From Pseudomonas fluorescens (GTDB lineage Bacteria; Pseudomonadota; Gammaproteobacteria; Pseudomonadales; Pseudomonadaceae), in assembly GCF_000730425.1 (NCBI RefSeq), contig NZ_CP008896.1:5270001-5334000 (forward strand): a DNA stretch of 64,000 nt. Direction: 5' to 3'. The notes under the pieces were generated by a model. It saw only the letters and a list, made by a program, of their open reading frames with translations. It made no database searches and was not told where the DNA came from. The position numbers and the translations under genes are program-made. Shown in pieces: positions 46,518-55,383 of the stretch. Each line of letters opens with the position of its first letter. The first letter of the stretch is position 1.

Positions 46518-47005
46518 TGGTGTCGCTCCGGAATAAAATCGCCGGGGATTATCTCGCCATTGCGCATCACGTGCACGTCGTTACCGATGAATAATCCGGT
46601 TTTCAACTCTCCCTCCAGACGATAGGGGATGGGGCGGTCCGGGTTTTTCAGCAGGTCGGCGATTTCCCGCACCTGTGGCCACAGGTTGGTGCGCACCGTG
46701 ACCTTGAAAAATCCCCGGCCATGGGGCGCAATCGTCAGCCACTCGTCGGACTCGCCCTCGGTCAGTTCCACGTCAGCCAGGCTGATCTTGTAGATCAGGC
46801 CGCGCACGGTGAGGTCCGAGTCGCCGGGGTTATCCACACGAAAGTGCAGCTTGAATTTCTGCTCCAGCAGTTTGGCGCGCACCAGTTCGACCTTGACCAG
46901 ATGGGTTTGCGGGGGCGGGGTGTCATCGGCGAACCAGGACGCACAGCCCGAGAGACCAACGGTCAGGGCCAGTAAACAGCTATAGGTTCGTAATCGGCTG
47001 ACCAT
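46514..47005 (-). CDS. LEA type 2 family lipoprotein
   Basis: This 163-residue lipoprotein has a signal peptide ending in the lipobox VGLSGCAS (Cys near residue 21), followed by a beta-sandwich with the LEA-2 pattern ([40 protein letters not shown]). The upstream in-frame ATG at 47185 would place the signal sequence internally across a REP element, so 47005 is chosen. It is translationally coupled to the His-rich SEC-C protein. LEA-2 proteins are linked to desiccation and stress; the role here is unknown. Confidence 0.8.
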   Translation of the reverse strand: MVSRLRTYSCLLALTVGLSGCASWFADDTPPPQTHLVKVELVRAKLLEQKFKLHFRVDNPGDSDLTVRGLIYKISLADVELTEGESDEWLTIAPHGRGFFKVTVRTNLWPQVREIADLLKNPDRPIPYRLEGELKTGLFIGNDVHVMRNGEIIPGDFIPERHQ

Positions 47006-47017
47006 GACGTAATCCCT

Positions 47018-47119
47018 TGTAGGAGCCGGCTTGCCGGCGATGGTCGTCAACGATGACGAGGGCAGTCTGGATAAATACGGTGCTCTTGCCTTCTTTGCGA
47101 GCAAGCTCGCTCCTGCAAA
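47018..47119. repeat. Hybrid REP pair with arms of two classes
   Basis: The left arm is the TGTAGGAGCCGGCTTGCCGG class. The right arm is the GCGAGCAAGCTCGCTCCTGC class. The two arms are inverted relative to each other but are not full complements, unlike the other pairs. Confidence 0.75.
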
Positions 47120-47130
47120 GAAGCGGATTT

Positions 47131-47601
47131 TTACAGATAGCCGGAACAGCACTTCTTGAACTTTTGCCCGCTGCCACACAAGCAAATGTCATTACGCCCG
47201 GCTTTCACCTCCACCGTAGGATCAATAAAGTACCAGCGTCCATCGTTCTGTACGAAGGAAGACTGTTCCCGGTGGCTGTGTTCACCGGTGCTGTCATGCC
47301 AGCGCGCGGTAAAGGTGACGAAGGCATGTTCCGGTTGCCCACCAAACACTTCCGAACTTTCCACTTCCAGGCCCAGCCAGGTGCTTTGCGCGCTCCAGGC
47401 CCCGATGGCGTCACGGTCCAGGCCGCTCTGTTGTGCCGGTAGCGTGGTCGCCACCAGATAGTCCACCAGCCCCAGCACATAGGCGCTGTAGCGTGAGCGC
47501 ATCAATGCAGTGGCGCAGGGTGCGGGGTGGCCAGTGTGGTAATGGCCGCAACAGGCATCCAACAGGTTGCCGCTGCCACAAGGGCAAATGGATGTACTCA
47601 T
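47131..47601 (-). CDS. YchJ-family protein with two SEC-C motifs
   Basis: This 156-residue protein begins with a SEC-C motif ([17 protein letters not shown]) and ends with another ([17 protein letters not shown]). Between them is the NTF2-like YchJ domain ([38 protein letters not shown]). Function is not established. It is likely cotranscribed with the gene whose stop is 2 bases upstream. The ATG at 47601 is used in place of one four codons earlier, since it begins right at the conserved SICPCGSG. Confidence 0.88.
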   Translation of the reverse strand: MSTSICPCGSGNLLDACCGHYHTGHPAPCATALMRSRYSAYVLGLVDYLVATTLPAQQSGLDRDAIGAWSAQSTWLGLEVESSEVFGGQPEHAFVTFTARWHDSTGEHSHREQSSFVQNDGRWYFIDPTVEVKAGRNDICLCGSGQKFKKCCSGYL

Positions 47602-47603
47602 GG

Positions 47604-48101
47604 TTACCACCAATACTTTCCGAAATTTTCCGGGTTGGCCCAGAATCGGGCGTTCAGCCAGTCCGGCACTTGTTTGTATTCAAGCAGATCATAGGTAAAC
47701 AGCGTCAGTACCTGATTGTCGCGGCAAAACTGCTCGCTGGTTTGCAGGGCCAGGGAGAAAAAGTCGGTGTCTTTCCAGCCACAGGCAGCCAGGTCGGCGA
47801 GGACAGCGATGCGGCTGGCGTTGAGGTTGCGCGCGCCGCCAAGCAACTCCAGGCCTGCACGTTTTGACAGGTGCTCCAGGCAGTCGACCACCAGGGCCAG
47901 GTCAAATCGCTGGGCGGCCAGTTCGGCGGGCAATGGCCCGGGCCCTGCCGCGCAGACAACGGTACCAGGGTGTGCCAGCTTGAACGCATCCAGCGCCGGG
48001 AAGTTGCCGGTACCCAATACCAGCAGGCGTTTGGGCGCTTGGCGATCAAGCAGGGCAGCCAGTGATTGCTGCGGCGTACGGGAAGAATTACCGGCGGTCA
48101 T
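47604..48101 (-). CDS. DUF6231-type protein, methyltransferase-like fold
   Basis: This 165-residue cytoplasmic protein resembles a SAM-methyltransferase core: [19 protein letters not shown] could be a motif I relic and [18 protein letters not shown] a motif II/III region. The Gly-rich loop is poor and the C-terminus ([16 protein letters not shown]) is distinctive. Enzyme activity may be lost. It is the first gene of a pair with the YchJ-like gene and matches the conserved hypothetical at this place in Pseudomonas genomes. Confidence 0.7.
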   Translation of the reverse strand: MTAGNSSRTPQQSLAALLDRQAPKRLLVLGTGNFPALDAFKLAHPGTVVCAAGPGPLPAELAAQRFDLALVVDCLEHLSKRAGLELLGGARNLNASRIAVLADLAACGWKDTDFFSLALQTSEQFCRDNQVLTLFTYDLLEYKQVPDWLNARFWANPENFGKYWW

Positions 48102-48290
48102 CGAAGATCCTCACATCAGAACCGTGAAGACTAGCCTGCTTGAGCGTGCGGGCCTAGAGCGGCGGTGGCCTGTCGGCCGGGAAAAGCGGATTCGCTCAAT
48201 GAATACGGGGGTATGGCGCGCTGGCGCAGATGAAAAGAGCGGTCTTTACTCCACCCATCGGCTTGCAGCCGACCCCTCAGGAGAAATCAA

Positions 48291-48986
48291 ATGAGCATCA
48301 TGCGGACAGCTCTACCTTTGGTTCTGCTAACCGGAGTATTGACAGGTTGCGCAGGCTTGCAGAAAACCGACTGGCCCACCTGTGCAGCCCTTGGCGGTGT
48401 AACCGGTGCCGCGCTGGGCGCTACCGAGAGCTCCTCATGGGCCGGCGGCGGTGCGTTGTTGATCGGCGGCATGGCCGGCGCCTATTGCTGGGTGCATGGC
48501 GACGGTGATGAGGATGGCGATGGCGTGCCTGACAGCCGCGATCAGTGCCCGGGCACTCCCAAGGGCGTGCAGGTCGATGCCAATGGCTGCCCGCCAGTAC
48601 CTGAGGTGGTCGTCGTCGAAGAAGTGGTGGTGGTCAAGGAAGAGACCATCGTGATTCGTGATGTGCACTTCCAGTTCGACTCGGCCCGGCTGACGGCGGC
48701 GGATAAAACCACGCTCGACACTGTCGCCGCGCGCCTGAAGCAGGAAGCACCGAGTGCTCAATTGCGGGTCAGTGGGCATACCGACAATGTCGGCAAAGAT
48801 GCTTACAACCAGAAGCTCTCGGAAAAACGCGCCCATTCGGTGACCGACTATCTGGTCAGCTCCGGCGTGCCCCGCAGCAGCGTTGTGTCGGTGACCGGCG
48901 CCGGTGAAACCCATCCGGTGGCCGACAATAAAACCGCCGACGGCCGCGCCCTGAACCGTCGCGTGGAAATCCAGATCAACCGCTAA
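48291..48986 (+). CDS. OmpA-family lipoprotein with thrombospondin type 3-like repeat
   Basis: This 231-residue lipoprotein has the lipobox GVLTGCAG with the lipid Cys at residue 20. A glycine-zipper stretch (GGVTGAALGA; GGALLIGGMAGA) spans residues 42-66. An acidic calcium-type repeat (DGDEDGDGVPDSRDQCPGT) follows near residues 70-90, and then a C-terminal OmpA peptidoglycan-binding domain (FQFDSARLTAADKTTLD; SGHTDNVGKDAYNQKLSEKR). It likely tethers the outer membrane to peptidoglycan. A GGAG ribosome site precedes the ATG. It matches the PA1041 position. Confidence 0.88.
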   Translation: MSIMRTALPLVLLTGVLTGCAGLQKTDWPTCAALGGVTGAALGATESSSWAGGGALLIGGMAGAYCWVHGDGDEDGDGVPDSRDQCPGTPKGVQVDANGCPPVPEVVVVEEVVVVKEETIVIRDVHFQFDSARLTAADKTTLDTVAARLKQEAPSAQLRVSGHTDNVGKDAYNQKLSEKRAHSVTDYLVSSGVPRSSVVSVTGAGETHPVADNKTADGRALNRRVEIQINR

Positions 48987-48998
48987 TGCGCCTCGCCA

Positions 48999-49023
48999 TG
49001 CCCCAGGGGATTCCAGGGGCATT
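48999..49023 (+). terminator. Possible terminator after the OmpA-family gene
   Basis: ATGCCCC and GGGGCAT form a stem 12 bases after the stop, followed by only a weak T-rich TTTCT. The strength is doubtful. Confidence 0.4.
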
Positions 49024-49163
49024 TCTGGCGGCAGCTTCCGACAATCCTCGGCGATCTGGCCGCCAAGTCGCCGCCTTCTCAAGTTTTTTAATCCTTCACT
49101 GGCAAATCGCCTGTAGAACTCGTTACTGTGCGCCCAAAGAATAATGTGCAGGGGGCGTAGGGC

Positions 49164-49454
49164 ATGAAGCTGTTTTTGCGATTGGGGAAGTTGCTGGCGT
49201 TGCTGTTCTGGGGAGTTGCGCTAGTCAATCTGTTCAAACCGCTGACCAATCCATTTCATCTGTTGGTCAACCTGGTTGGCAGCCTGTTGTTGCTGATCCA
49301 TCTTCTGGAGTTGGTGTTGTTCAACGCCAGCGTCAAACATCGTGCCCACCCCTGGCGTGACCGCCTGCTGATCCTGTTGCTGGGGATGTTCCATATAAAG
49401 AGCCTGCCTGCGCCTACGGCTGACCAAGACAACAAGGATGGCAATCATGCGTAA
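49164..49454 (+). CDS. DUF1145 membrane protein
   Basis: This 96-residue protein has two strong hydrophobic helices in its first 55 residues (LLALLFWGVALVNLF; LLVNLVGSLLLLIHLLELVL) and a short third near LLILLLGMFHIKSL, then a hydrophilic tail. The family (DUF1145) is uncharacterised. The stop overlaps the start of the following collagen-like gene by eight bases, so the two are likely coupled. The synteny is that of PA1042. Confidence 0.8.
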   Translation: MKLFLRLGKLLALLFWGVALVNLFKPLTNPFHLLVNLVGSLLLLIHLLELVLFNASVKHRAHPWRDRLLILLLGMFHIKSLPAPTADQDNKDGNHA

Positions 49455-50205
49455 GGTTTTTTTCCTGGCCCTGCTGGTCAGCCCCATTGCCCTGGCCCAA
49501 AGCGTCAGTGTCGAGACCAATTCGTTGCTGCGCTTGCCCAACAGCACCAGCGTGCTGCAGTTGGAGCGCCTGGACGTGGCCGACTATGGCACCTTGTTGA
49601 TTCCGGCGAATATCACCCAGGTGACCGTCGACGAACTGCACCTGGGCCACGAAGCGCGCATCGCCATTGTGCCCAGCGCCTCGGCCCTGCAATTGCAGGT
49701 ACGGCATGCACAGTTGGAGCAGGGCAGCCAGATCACTTCCCGTGGCGCGCCCGGTACCCATGAAAAACCGGCCAGGCCGGGGCGTGACCTGACCTTGCGG
49801 ATCACCCAACTGAGCGCGGATGAACTGTCCGTCGATGCCCGTGGTGGCACCGGCGCCCAGGGCTATGCCGGGCTCGATGGGGCCAATGGTGAAGACCCGG
49901 GTTGCGCGTGGGGTTCGGCCGGGCGTGGCGCCAATGGCGACAACGGTGGCGACGGGCTGCCTGGGGCTGCGGGTGCGGCGGTGCGTATCGAATTGCCGCA
50001 GGATTATCCGAGCGCGCAGATCAAGGTCTGGGTCGATGGCGGTGCTGGCGGCTTGCCGGGTGTTGCCGGCAAACCGGGCAAGGGAGGGGCGTCCAAGGGG
50101 TGCCTGGTGTACCGCGCCGATGGGGGCGAGAAGGGCCGGCCAGGGTTGGAAGGGCAGGCCGGGCCGGCTGGGCCTGCCGGCACGGTGACCATTCAGCGGC
50201 TGTAA
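49447..50205 (+). CDS. Secreted collagen-like protein
   Basis: This 252-residue protein has a cleavable signal peptide (MRKVFFLALLVSPIALA), an N-terminal beta-rich domain of about 110 residues, and a C-terminal Gly-rich region with short collagen-like Gly-X-Y runs (GAQGYAGLDGANGEDPG; GKPGKGGASKG; GRPGLEGQAGPAGPAG) interrupted by IELPQDYPSAQIKVWVDGG. Two Cys are present in that region. An AAGGA ribosome site favours ATG 49447 over 49438. No membrane anchor or sorting signal is seen. The function is unknown. Confidence 0.8.
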   Translation: MRKVFFLALLVSPIALAQSVSVETNSLLRLPNSTSVLQLERLDVADYGTLLIPANITQVTVDELHLGHEARIAIVPSASALQLQVRHAQLEQGSQITSRGAPGTHEKPARPGRDLTLRITQLSADELSVDARGGTGAQGYAGLDGANGEDPGCAWGSAGRGANGDNGGDGLPGAAGAAVRIELPQDYPSAQIKVWVDGGAGGLPGVAGKPGKGGASKGCLVYRADGGEKGRPGLEGQAGPAGPAGTVTIQRL

Positions 50206-50209
50206 ACAC

Positions 50210-50293
50210 TGTAGGAGCCGGCTTTCCGGCGATGAGGCCCTTGATTCAGCGATTACTCTAAGGACACCATCGCCGGCGAGCCGGCTCCTACAG
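50210..50293. repeat. REP pair between the collagen-like gene and the CopD gene
   Basis: TGTAGGAGCCGGCTTTCCGG and the inverted CCGGCGAGCCGGCTCCTACA lie about 45 bases apart, between convergent genes. Confidence 0.9.
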
Positions 50294-50307
50294 GGCGATT
50301 TGTCGCC

Positions 50308-50772
50308 TCAGAACATCGGCCTGGCCGAAGCCACCGCTACCACGACCAACCCCACAATCAGATTAACCCCCACCAATCGCCGAATCTGCCCCAACGCCGC
50401 CGCACCCGCCGGCCAATCCTCAGCCACCAGCGCCGCCCGCAGTTCGGGCAACTTCAGCGCCTGGATGCGGATGAAAAGCGCCGTCATCACCACATACAAG
50501 CCCATCATCACCTGCACATAACGCGGCGCGGTTTCAAACCCGCTGAAGCGCAATTGCAGCAAGCCGACGCCACTGATCGGCAAGATCAGCACCGCGACCC
50601 AGACCCACACGAAAAAACGCTGAAACACATTTATCCACAGTTTCAGCCGTGCCGGCCCCTCAAGCACTGCCCCAGCGGCCGGGCGCAGGATCATCCAGGC
50701 GAAAAACATACCACCGACCCATACCAGGGCGGCCAATACATGCAAGGTGTAGGTCAGGCTAAAGACTGTCAT
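50308..50772 (-). CDS. CopD-family integral membrane protein
   Basis: This 154-residue protein has four predicted membrane helices. The first is LTYTLHVLAALVWVGGMFFA, with the His and Trp typical of the CopD (PF05425) domain. The others include FVWVWVAVLILPISGVGLL, VMMGLYVVMTALFI and LVGVNLIVGLVVVAVA. CopD proteins are implicated in copper uptake, but this short stand-alone form is usually uncharacterised. It is divergent from dinG across a 99-base promoter region. Confidence 0.8.
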   Translation of the reverse strand: MTVFSLTYTLHVLAALVWVGGMFFAWMILRPAAGAVLEGPARLKLWINVFQRFFVWVWVAVLILPISGVGLLQLRFSGFETAPRYVQVMMGLYVVMTALFIRIQALKLPELRAALVAEDWPAGAAALGQIRRLVGVNLIVGLVVVAVASARPMF

Positions 50773-50871
50773 TGAGGTACTCCGTTCTGCGCGGGATTAA
50801 TTAGCGGGGTATGATAGCGGCCGATCCGAACCACTGAAAATTTATCCAGCGTTTTTTGCGCCCGACTATCC

Positions 50872-53016
50872 ATGATCAGCACTGAACTCAAAACCACGAT
50901 CCAGGGCGCCTACTCGCGTTTTCTCGAAGCCAAGAGCTTGAAACCGCGCTACGGCCAGCGCCTGATGATCGCCGAAGTGGCCAAGGTCCTCGGGGATATC
51001 GACACCGACGACGAAGGCCGGCGCAGTGGCGACCCTGCGGTCGTGGCTGTCGAGGCCGGCACCGGTACCGGCAAGACCGTGGCCTACAGCCTGGCGGCGA
51101 TTCCCACCGCCAAGGCCGCTGGCAAGCGCCTGGTGATTGCCACCGCCACCGTGGCCCTGCAAGAGCAGATCGTCTACAAAGACCTGCCGGACCTGATGCG
51201 CAACAGCGGCCTGAACTTCACCTTCGCCTTGGCCAAGGGCCGTGGCCGCTATATGTGCCTGTCCAAGCTCGATGTGCTGCTGCAGGAAGGGCATGCCCAA
51301 ACCGCCACGGCTTCGCTGTTTGAAGAAGAAGGCTTCAAGATCGAAGTCGATGAAGCCAGTCAGAAGCTGTTTACCAGCATGATCGAGAAACTGGCCGGCA
51401 ATAAATGGGATGGCGATCGCGATAGCTGGCCCAATGCCCTGGAAGACGCCGACTGGGCGCGCCTGACCACCGATCATAGCCAGTGCACCAACCGTCATTG
51501 CCCCAACTTCGGCCAGTGCGCCTTCTACAAGGCCCGCGAAGGCATGGGCAAGGTTGACGTGATTGTCACCAACCACGACATGGTCCTCGCCGACCTGGCC
51601 CTGGGCGGCGGTGCTGTGCTGCCCGACCCGCGCGACACCCTGTACGTGTTTGACGAAGGCCACCACTTGCCGGACAAGGCCATTGGCCACTTCGCCCACT
51701 ACACGCGCCTGCGTTCCACTGCCGACTGGCTGGAAACCACGGCCAAGAACCTCACCAAGCTGCTGGCCCAGCACCCGCTACCGGGGGACCTGGGCAAGCT
51801 GATCGAGCAGGTGCCGGAGCTGGCGCGGGAGATCAAGACCCAGCAACAGTTCATGTTCAGTGCCTGTGAGCAGGTGGCAGACTTCAAGCCCGGCGAAGAC
51901 GTTGAAGGTCGCGAACGGCCGCGCCATCGCTTTGTTGGCGGGCTGATTCCCGAGCATATGCGCGAGATGGGCGTCGAGTTGAAGAAGGGCTTTTCGCGCC
52001 TTACCGATTTGTTCACCCGCCTGACCGACCTGCTCAAGGAAGGCATGGATGGCGAGGTCAATATCGGCATTGCCAGCAACCAGGCCGAAGAATGGTACCC
52101 GCTGTTTGGCAGCCTGCTATCGCGCGCCCAGGGCAACTGGGAGTTGTGGACCGCCTTCACCGTCGAAGATCCGGAAGATAATCCGCCCATGGCTCGCTGG
52201 CTGACGCTGTCGGAGAGTGGCGCGTTGTTCGATATCGAAGTCAACGCCAGCCCGATCCTCGCGGCGGAAATGCTCCGGCGCAACCTGTGGAACGTGGCCT
52301 ACGGCGCCCTGGTGACCTCGGCCACCCTGACCGCCCTGGGCACCTTCGACCGGTTCCGCATGCGTGCCGGCCTGCCGAAAAAGGCGGTCACTGCCGTGGT
52401 CCCTAGCCCGTTCCATCACGCCGATGCCGGTGTGCTGCGGGTGCCGGACCTCAGGGCCGATCCACGGGATGCAGCGGCTCATACAGCGGCAATCATTCGT
52501 GACCTGCCGTCGCTGGTCGAAGGTTCCAAGGGCACACTGGTACTGTTTTCATCGCGCAAACAGATGCAGGACGTGTTCGACGGCCTCGATCGCGACTGGC
52601 GCAAGCAGGTGTTTATTCAGGGCAACCTGTCAAAACAGGAGACCCTGAACAAGCACAAGGCGCGGGTCGATGGCGGGGATTCCAGTGTACTGTTCGGCCT
52701 GGCGAGCTTTGCCGAAGGGGTGGACTTGCCCGGTGCCTACTGTGAACACGTGGTGATCGCCAAGATCCCGTTCTCGGTGCCGGATGATCCGGTCGAGGCT
52801 GCACTGGCCGAGTGGATCGAAGCCCGTGGCGGCAATCCGTTCATGGAGATCTCGGTGCCGGATGCCTCGTTGAAGCTGGTCCAGGCCTGTGGTCGCTTGC
52901 TGCGTACTGAAGAGGACCGGGGCACGATCACCCTGCTCGACCGTCGTTTGGTCACCCAACGCTATGGCAAGGCTATCCTTAATGCCTTGCCGCCTTTCCG
53001 GCGCGAAATTTCCTAA
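50872..53016 (+). CDS. dinG: ATP-dependent DNA helicase DinG
   Basis: This 714-residue XPD-like superfamily 2 helicase unwinds R-loops, D-loops and G-quadruplexes in DNA repair. Walker A is VEAGTGTGKTVAYSL near residue 65. The iron-sulfur cluster Cys are in RGRYMCLSK and SQCTNRHCPNFGQCAFYKAR. The Walker B-type box is VFDEGHHLPD near residue 262. C-terminal helicase motifs include LFSSRKQMQ, FAEGVDLPGAYCEHVVIAKI and VQACGRLLRTEEDRG. Expression may be damage-inducible; no clear LexA box was identified. Confidence 0.95.
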   Translation: MISTELKTTIQGAYSRFLEAKSLKPRYGQRLMIAEVAKVLGDIDTDDEGRRSGDPAVVAVEAGTGTGKTVAYSLAAIPTAKAAGKRLVIATATVALQEQIVYKDLPDLMRNSGLNFTFALAKGRGRYMCLSKLDVLLQEGHAQTATASLFEEEGFKIEVDEASQKLFTSMIEKLAGNKWDGDRDSWPNALEDADWARLTTDHSQCTNRHCPNFGQCAFYKAREGMGKVDVIVTNHDMVLADLALGGGAVLPDPRDTLYVFDEGHHLPDKAIGHFAHYTRLRSTADWLETTAKNLTKLLAQHPLPGDLGKLIEQVPELAREIKTQQQFMFSACEQVADFKPGEDVEGRERPRHRFVGGLIPEHMREMGVELKKGFSRLTDLFTRLTDLLKEGMDGEVNIGIASNQAEEWYPLFGSLLSRAQGNWELWTAFTVEDPEDNPPMARWLTLSESGALFDIEVNASPILAAEMLRRNLWNVAYGALVTSATLTALGTFDRFRMRAGLPKKAVTAVVPSPFHHADAGVLRVPDLRADPRDAAAHTAAIIRDLPSLVEGSKGTLVLFSSRKQMQDVFDGLDRDWRKQVFIQGNLSKQETLNKHKARVDGGDSSVLFGLASFAEGVDLPGAYCEHVVIAKIPFSVPDDPVEAALAEWIEARGGNPFMEISVPDASLKLVQACGRLLRTEEDRGTITLLDRRLVTQRYGKAILNALPPFRREIS

Positions 53017-53104
53017 GCCACTGTGGGCGAACTCGCCCACTTCGTGGTCAATCTCATGTATGTCATCAGGCCATTCACCGGCCGATTGGGAGAACCTTGT
53101 TCGT

Positions 53105-55330
53105 ATGATTCGCACGCTGCCTGCTCTTTTTGCCCTGCTGTTCGCCACGCCATTGCTGGCTGCGCCGGCCGGACAACAGACGCTGTTCAACTTTGTCCGG
53201 CCGGCTGATGTGGTCAAGGTGGCGACCCAGGACGCCAGCCTGCCGCAATACAACGCTGAACAGACCCCGGAAGGCGAGGTGCTGCGCCGCATCACCTTCA
53301 ACCCGGCGGCAGAACCGAGCCTGGTGCTCAGCCCGCAGAACGGTGTGTGGGACTGGTCGCAGTCGAGCGCCATGAGCCTGCGCATCCAGAGCGCCATGGA
53401 CTGGGCGTTGACGTTGTACGTCAAGGTGCAGAGCAGCGACGGCAAGACCCTGGTCAGTCGTATCGATTTGCCGGCGGGGCCTGCGCAAACCCTGCTGGTG
53501 CCCCTGCTGGCCAACTCGTCCTTGAGCCAGGGGATGAAGGCCGGGCCGCCGATGCCGATCACCGTGGACGGCCAGCGCGTCATGCTGGCTGCAAGTGCTG
53601 GCGAAATCGATCGCAGCCAGGTGGTCTCGGTCACCCTGTCGATGATCAAGCCGGCTGCAGCGCAAAGCATCTTGCTGGAGCGCTTTGGCGTGCAGGACAG
53701 CGAGCCGGTGCTCAAGGCTGCCTACAGTGAGCTGGTGGATGCCTATGGGCAGTCCAACCGCGCGCGTTGGCCGGAAAAAGTCAGCAGCGACGAGCAATTG
53801 AAAGCGGCTGCCGCCAAAGAGCAACAACAGCTCAAGGGCTGGCTCGCAGAGCGTGACAAAAGCGCTCTGGACAAGTTTGGCGGCAGCACCAAGGGTCCGG
53901 CTTTTGATGCCAGCGGCTTCTTTCGCACCGAAAAGCGCGACGGGCGCTGGTACCTGGTGACACCGTTGGGGCATCCGTTCTACTCCCTGGGCGTCAACAC
54001 TGTGAGCCCGGCCAACAGCCAGACCTATGTCGCCGGGCGCGAGTGGATGTTTGGCGCACTGCCCAAGGCGGGTGAGCCCTTGGACAAGTATTACGGCAGT
54101 GGCGACAACCGTGGCGGCAATGGCGCCGATGCAGGGCGCGGATTCAATATGGGGCGTTGGTACGATTTCTACGGAGCGAACCTGCAACGCACTTATGGCA
54201 CCGAAGGATTCGACCAGGCCCGTTGGGTCGGCCACACCCTGGATCGCCTGCAGGGCTGGGGTTTCAACACTGTCGGCAACTGGAGCGCCCCGCAACTGGT
54301 CGGCGCTGATCGTGTGCCTTACACCTTGCCTCTGTCGATTATTGGTGACTACACCAGTATCAGCACCGGTATCGACTGGTGGGGCGGTATGCCCGATCCC
54401 TTCGACCCGCGCTTTGCCATGGCCACTGAGCGGGCCGTGGCGATTGCCACCCGTGACCATCGCGACGACCCCTGGTTGATCGGCTTCTTTGCCGATAACG
54501 AACTGGCGTGGGCCGGTCCTGGCAATGACGCAAAATCCCGCTATGCCCTGGCCTATGGCACCCTGCGCATGACCACCGATGTACCGGCAAAACGTGCGTT
54601 CCTCAAGCAACTGCGCGACAAATACCGCAACGAAGATGGCCTTTCCAAGGCCTGGGGTATTCACCTGGCTGGCTGGGAGTTGATGGAAGACCCAGGCTTC
54701 GAGCCGCCGGTTCCCAGTGCCGAGCATCCGGAAATCGAGGCTGATTTTCAGTACTTCCAGAAGACCTTCGCCGACGCCTACTTCAAGACCATCTCCGATG
54801 CGCTGAAATGGCATGCGCCCAACCAGTTGCTGCTGGGCGGTCGCTACGCGGTCAGTACCCCGGAGGCTGTGGCGTCCTGCGCCCAGTATTGCGATGTGTT
54901 GAGCTTCAACATGTACACCCTCAAGCCTCAGGATGGCTACGATTTCGCGGCCCTGCGCGCATTGGACAAACCGGTGCTGATCAGCGAGTTCAACTTCGGC
55001 TCGGCCGACCGTGGCCCGTTCTGGGGCGGCTTGGCGCCATTGGCCAGGGAAGAGGCGCGCGGGCCAGCCTATGCGACCTTCCTCAAGCAGGCCATGGCCG
55101 AGCCGTCGATTGTCGGCGTGCACTGGTTCCAGTACCTCGATCAACCGGTGGCCGGGCGTTTGCTGGACGGTGAAAATGGTCATTTCGGTCTGGTGGGGAT
55201 CACCGATGTGCCGTTCACGGGCTTTATCGACAGCGTGCGTAAAAGCAACCTGGCGGCGATCCAGCAATTGGGCTTGGAGGCCGAAAAAGCCAAGATCGCC
55301 CATGGGGCAACGGGTTCCCAAACCCAGTAA
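53105..55330 (+). CDS. Secreted glycoside hydrolase, GH50 agarase-like
   Basis: This 741-residue exported protein has a signal peptide (IRTLPALFALLFATPLLAAP), an N-terminal beta-sandwich to about residue 210, a helical linker rich in Lys/Glu/Gln, and a TIM-barrel. The barrel carries DGRWYLVTPLGHPFYSLGVN and two clan GH-A-like acids: the Glu in IGFFADNELAWAG and the Glu in KPVLISEFNFGSADRG. The pattern resembles GH50 beta-agarases. In soil Pseudomonas the substrate is more likely a related galactan or self-made polysaccharide. The upstream in-frame ATG at 52889 lies in dinG and is rejected. Confidence 0.75.
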   Translation: MIRTLPALFALLFATPLLAAPAGQQTLFNFVRPADVVKVATQDASLPQYNAEQTPEGEVLRRITFNPAAEPSLVLSPQNGVWDWSQSSAMSLRIQSAMDWALTLYVKVQSSDGKTLVSRIDLPAGPAQTLLVPLLANSSLSQGMKAGPPMPITVDGQRVMLAASAGEIDRSQVVSVTLSMIKPAAAQSILLERFGVQDSEPVLKAAYSELVDAYGQSNRARWPEKVSSDEQLKAAAAKEQQQLKGWLAERDKSALDKFGGSTKGPAFDASGFFRTEKRDGRWYLVTPLGHPFYSLGVNTVSPANSQTYVAGREWMFGALPKAGEPLDKYYGSGDNRGGNGADAGRGFNMGRWYDFYGANLQRTYGTEGFDQARWVGHTLDRLQGWGFNTVGNWSAPQLVGADRVPYTLPLSIIGDYTSISTGIDWWGGMPDPFDPRFAMATERAVAIATRDHRDDPWLIGFFADNELAWAGPGNDAKSRYALAYGTLRMTTDVPAKRAFLKQLRDKYRNEDGLSKAWGIHLAGWELMEDPGFEPPVPSAEHPEIEADFQYFQKTFADAYFKTISDALKWHAPNQLLLGGRYAVSTPEAVASCAQYCDVLSFNMYTLKPQDGYDFAALRALDKPVLISEFNFGSADRGPFWGGLAPLAREEARGPAYATFLKQAMAEPSIVGVHWFQYLDQPVAGRLLDGENGHFGLVGITDVPFTGFIDSVRKSNLAAIQQLGLEAEKAKIAHGATGSQTQ

Positions 55331-55383
55331 TGACTGGAACAATGGGCGCCATTTAACGCAGGTCTTTTCCGAGGGGGATTCAG

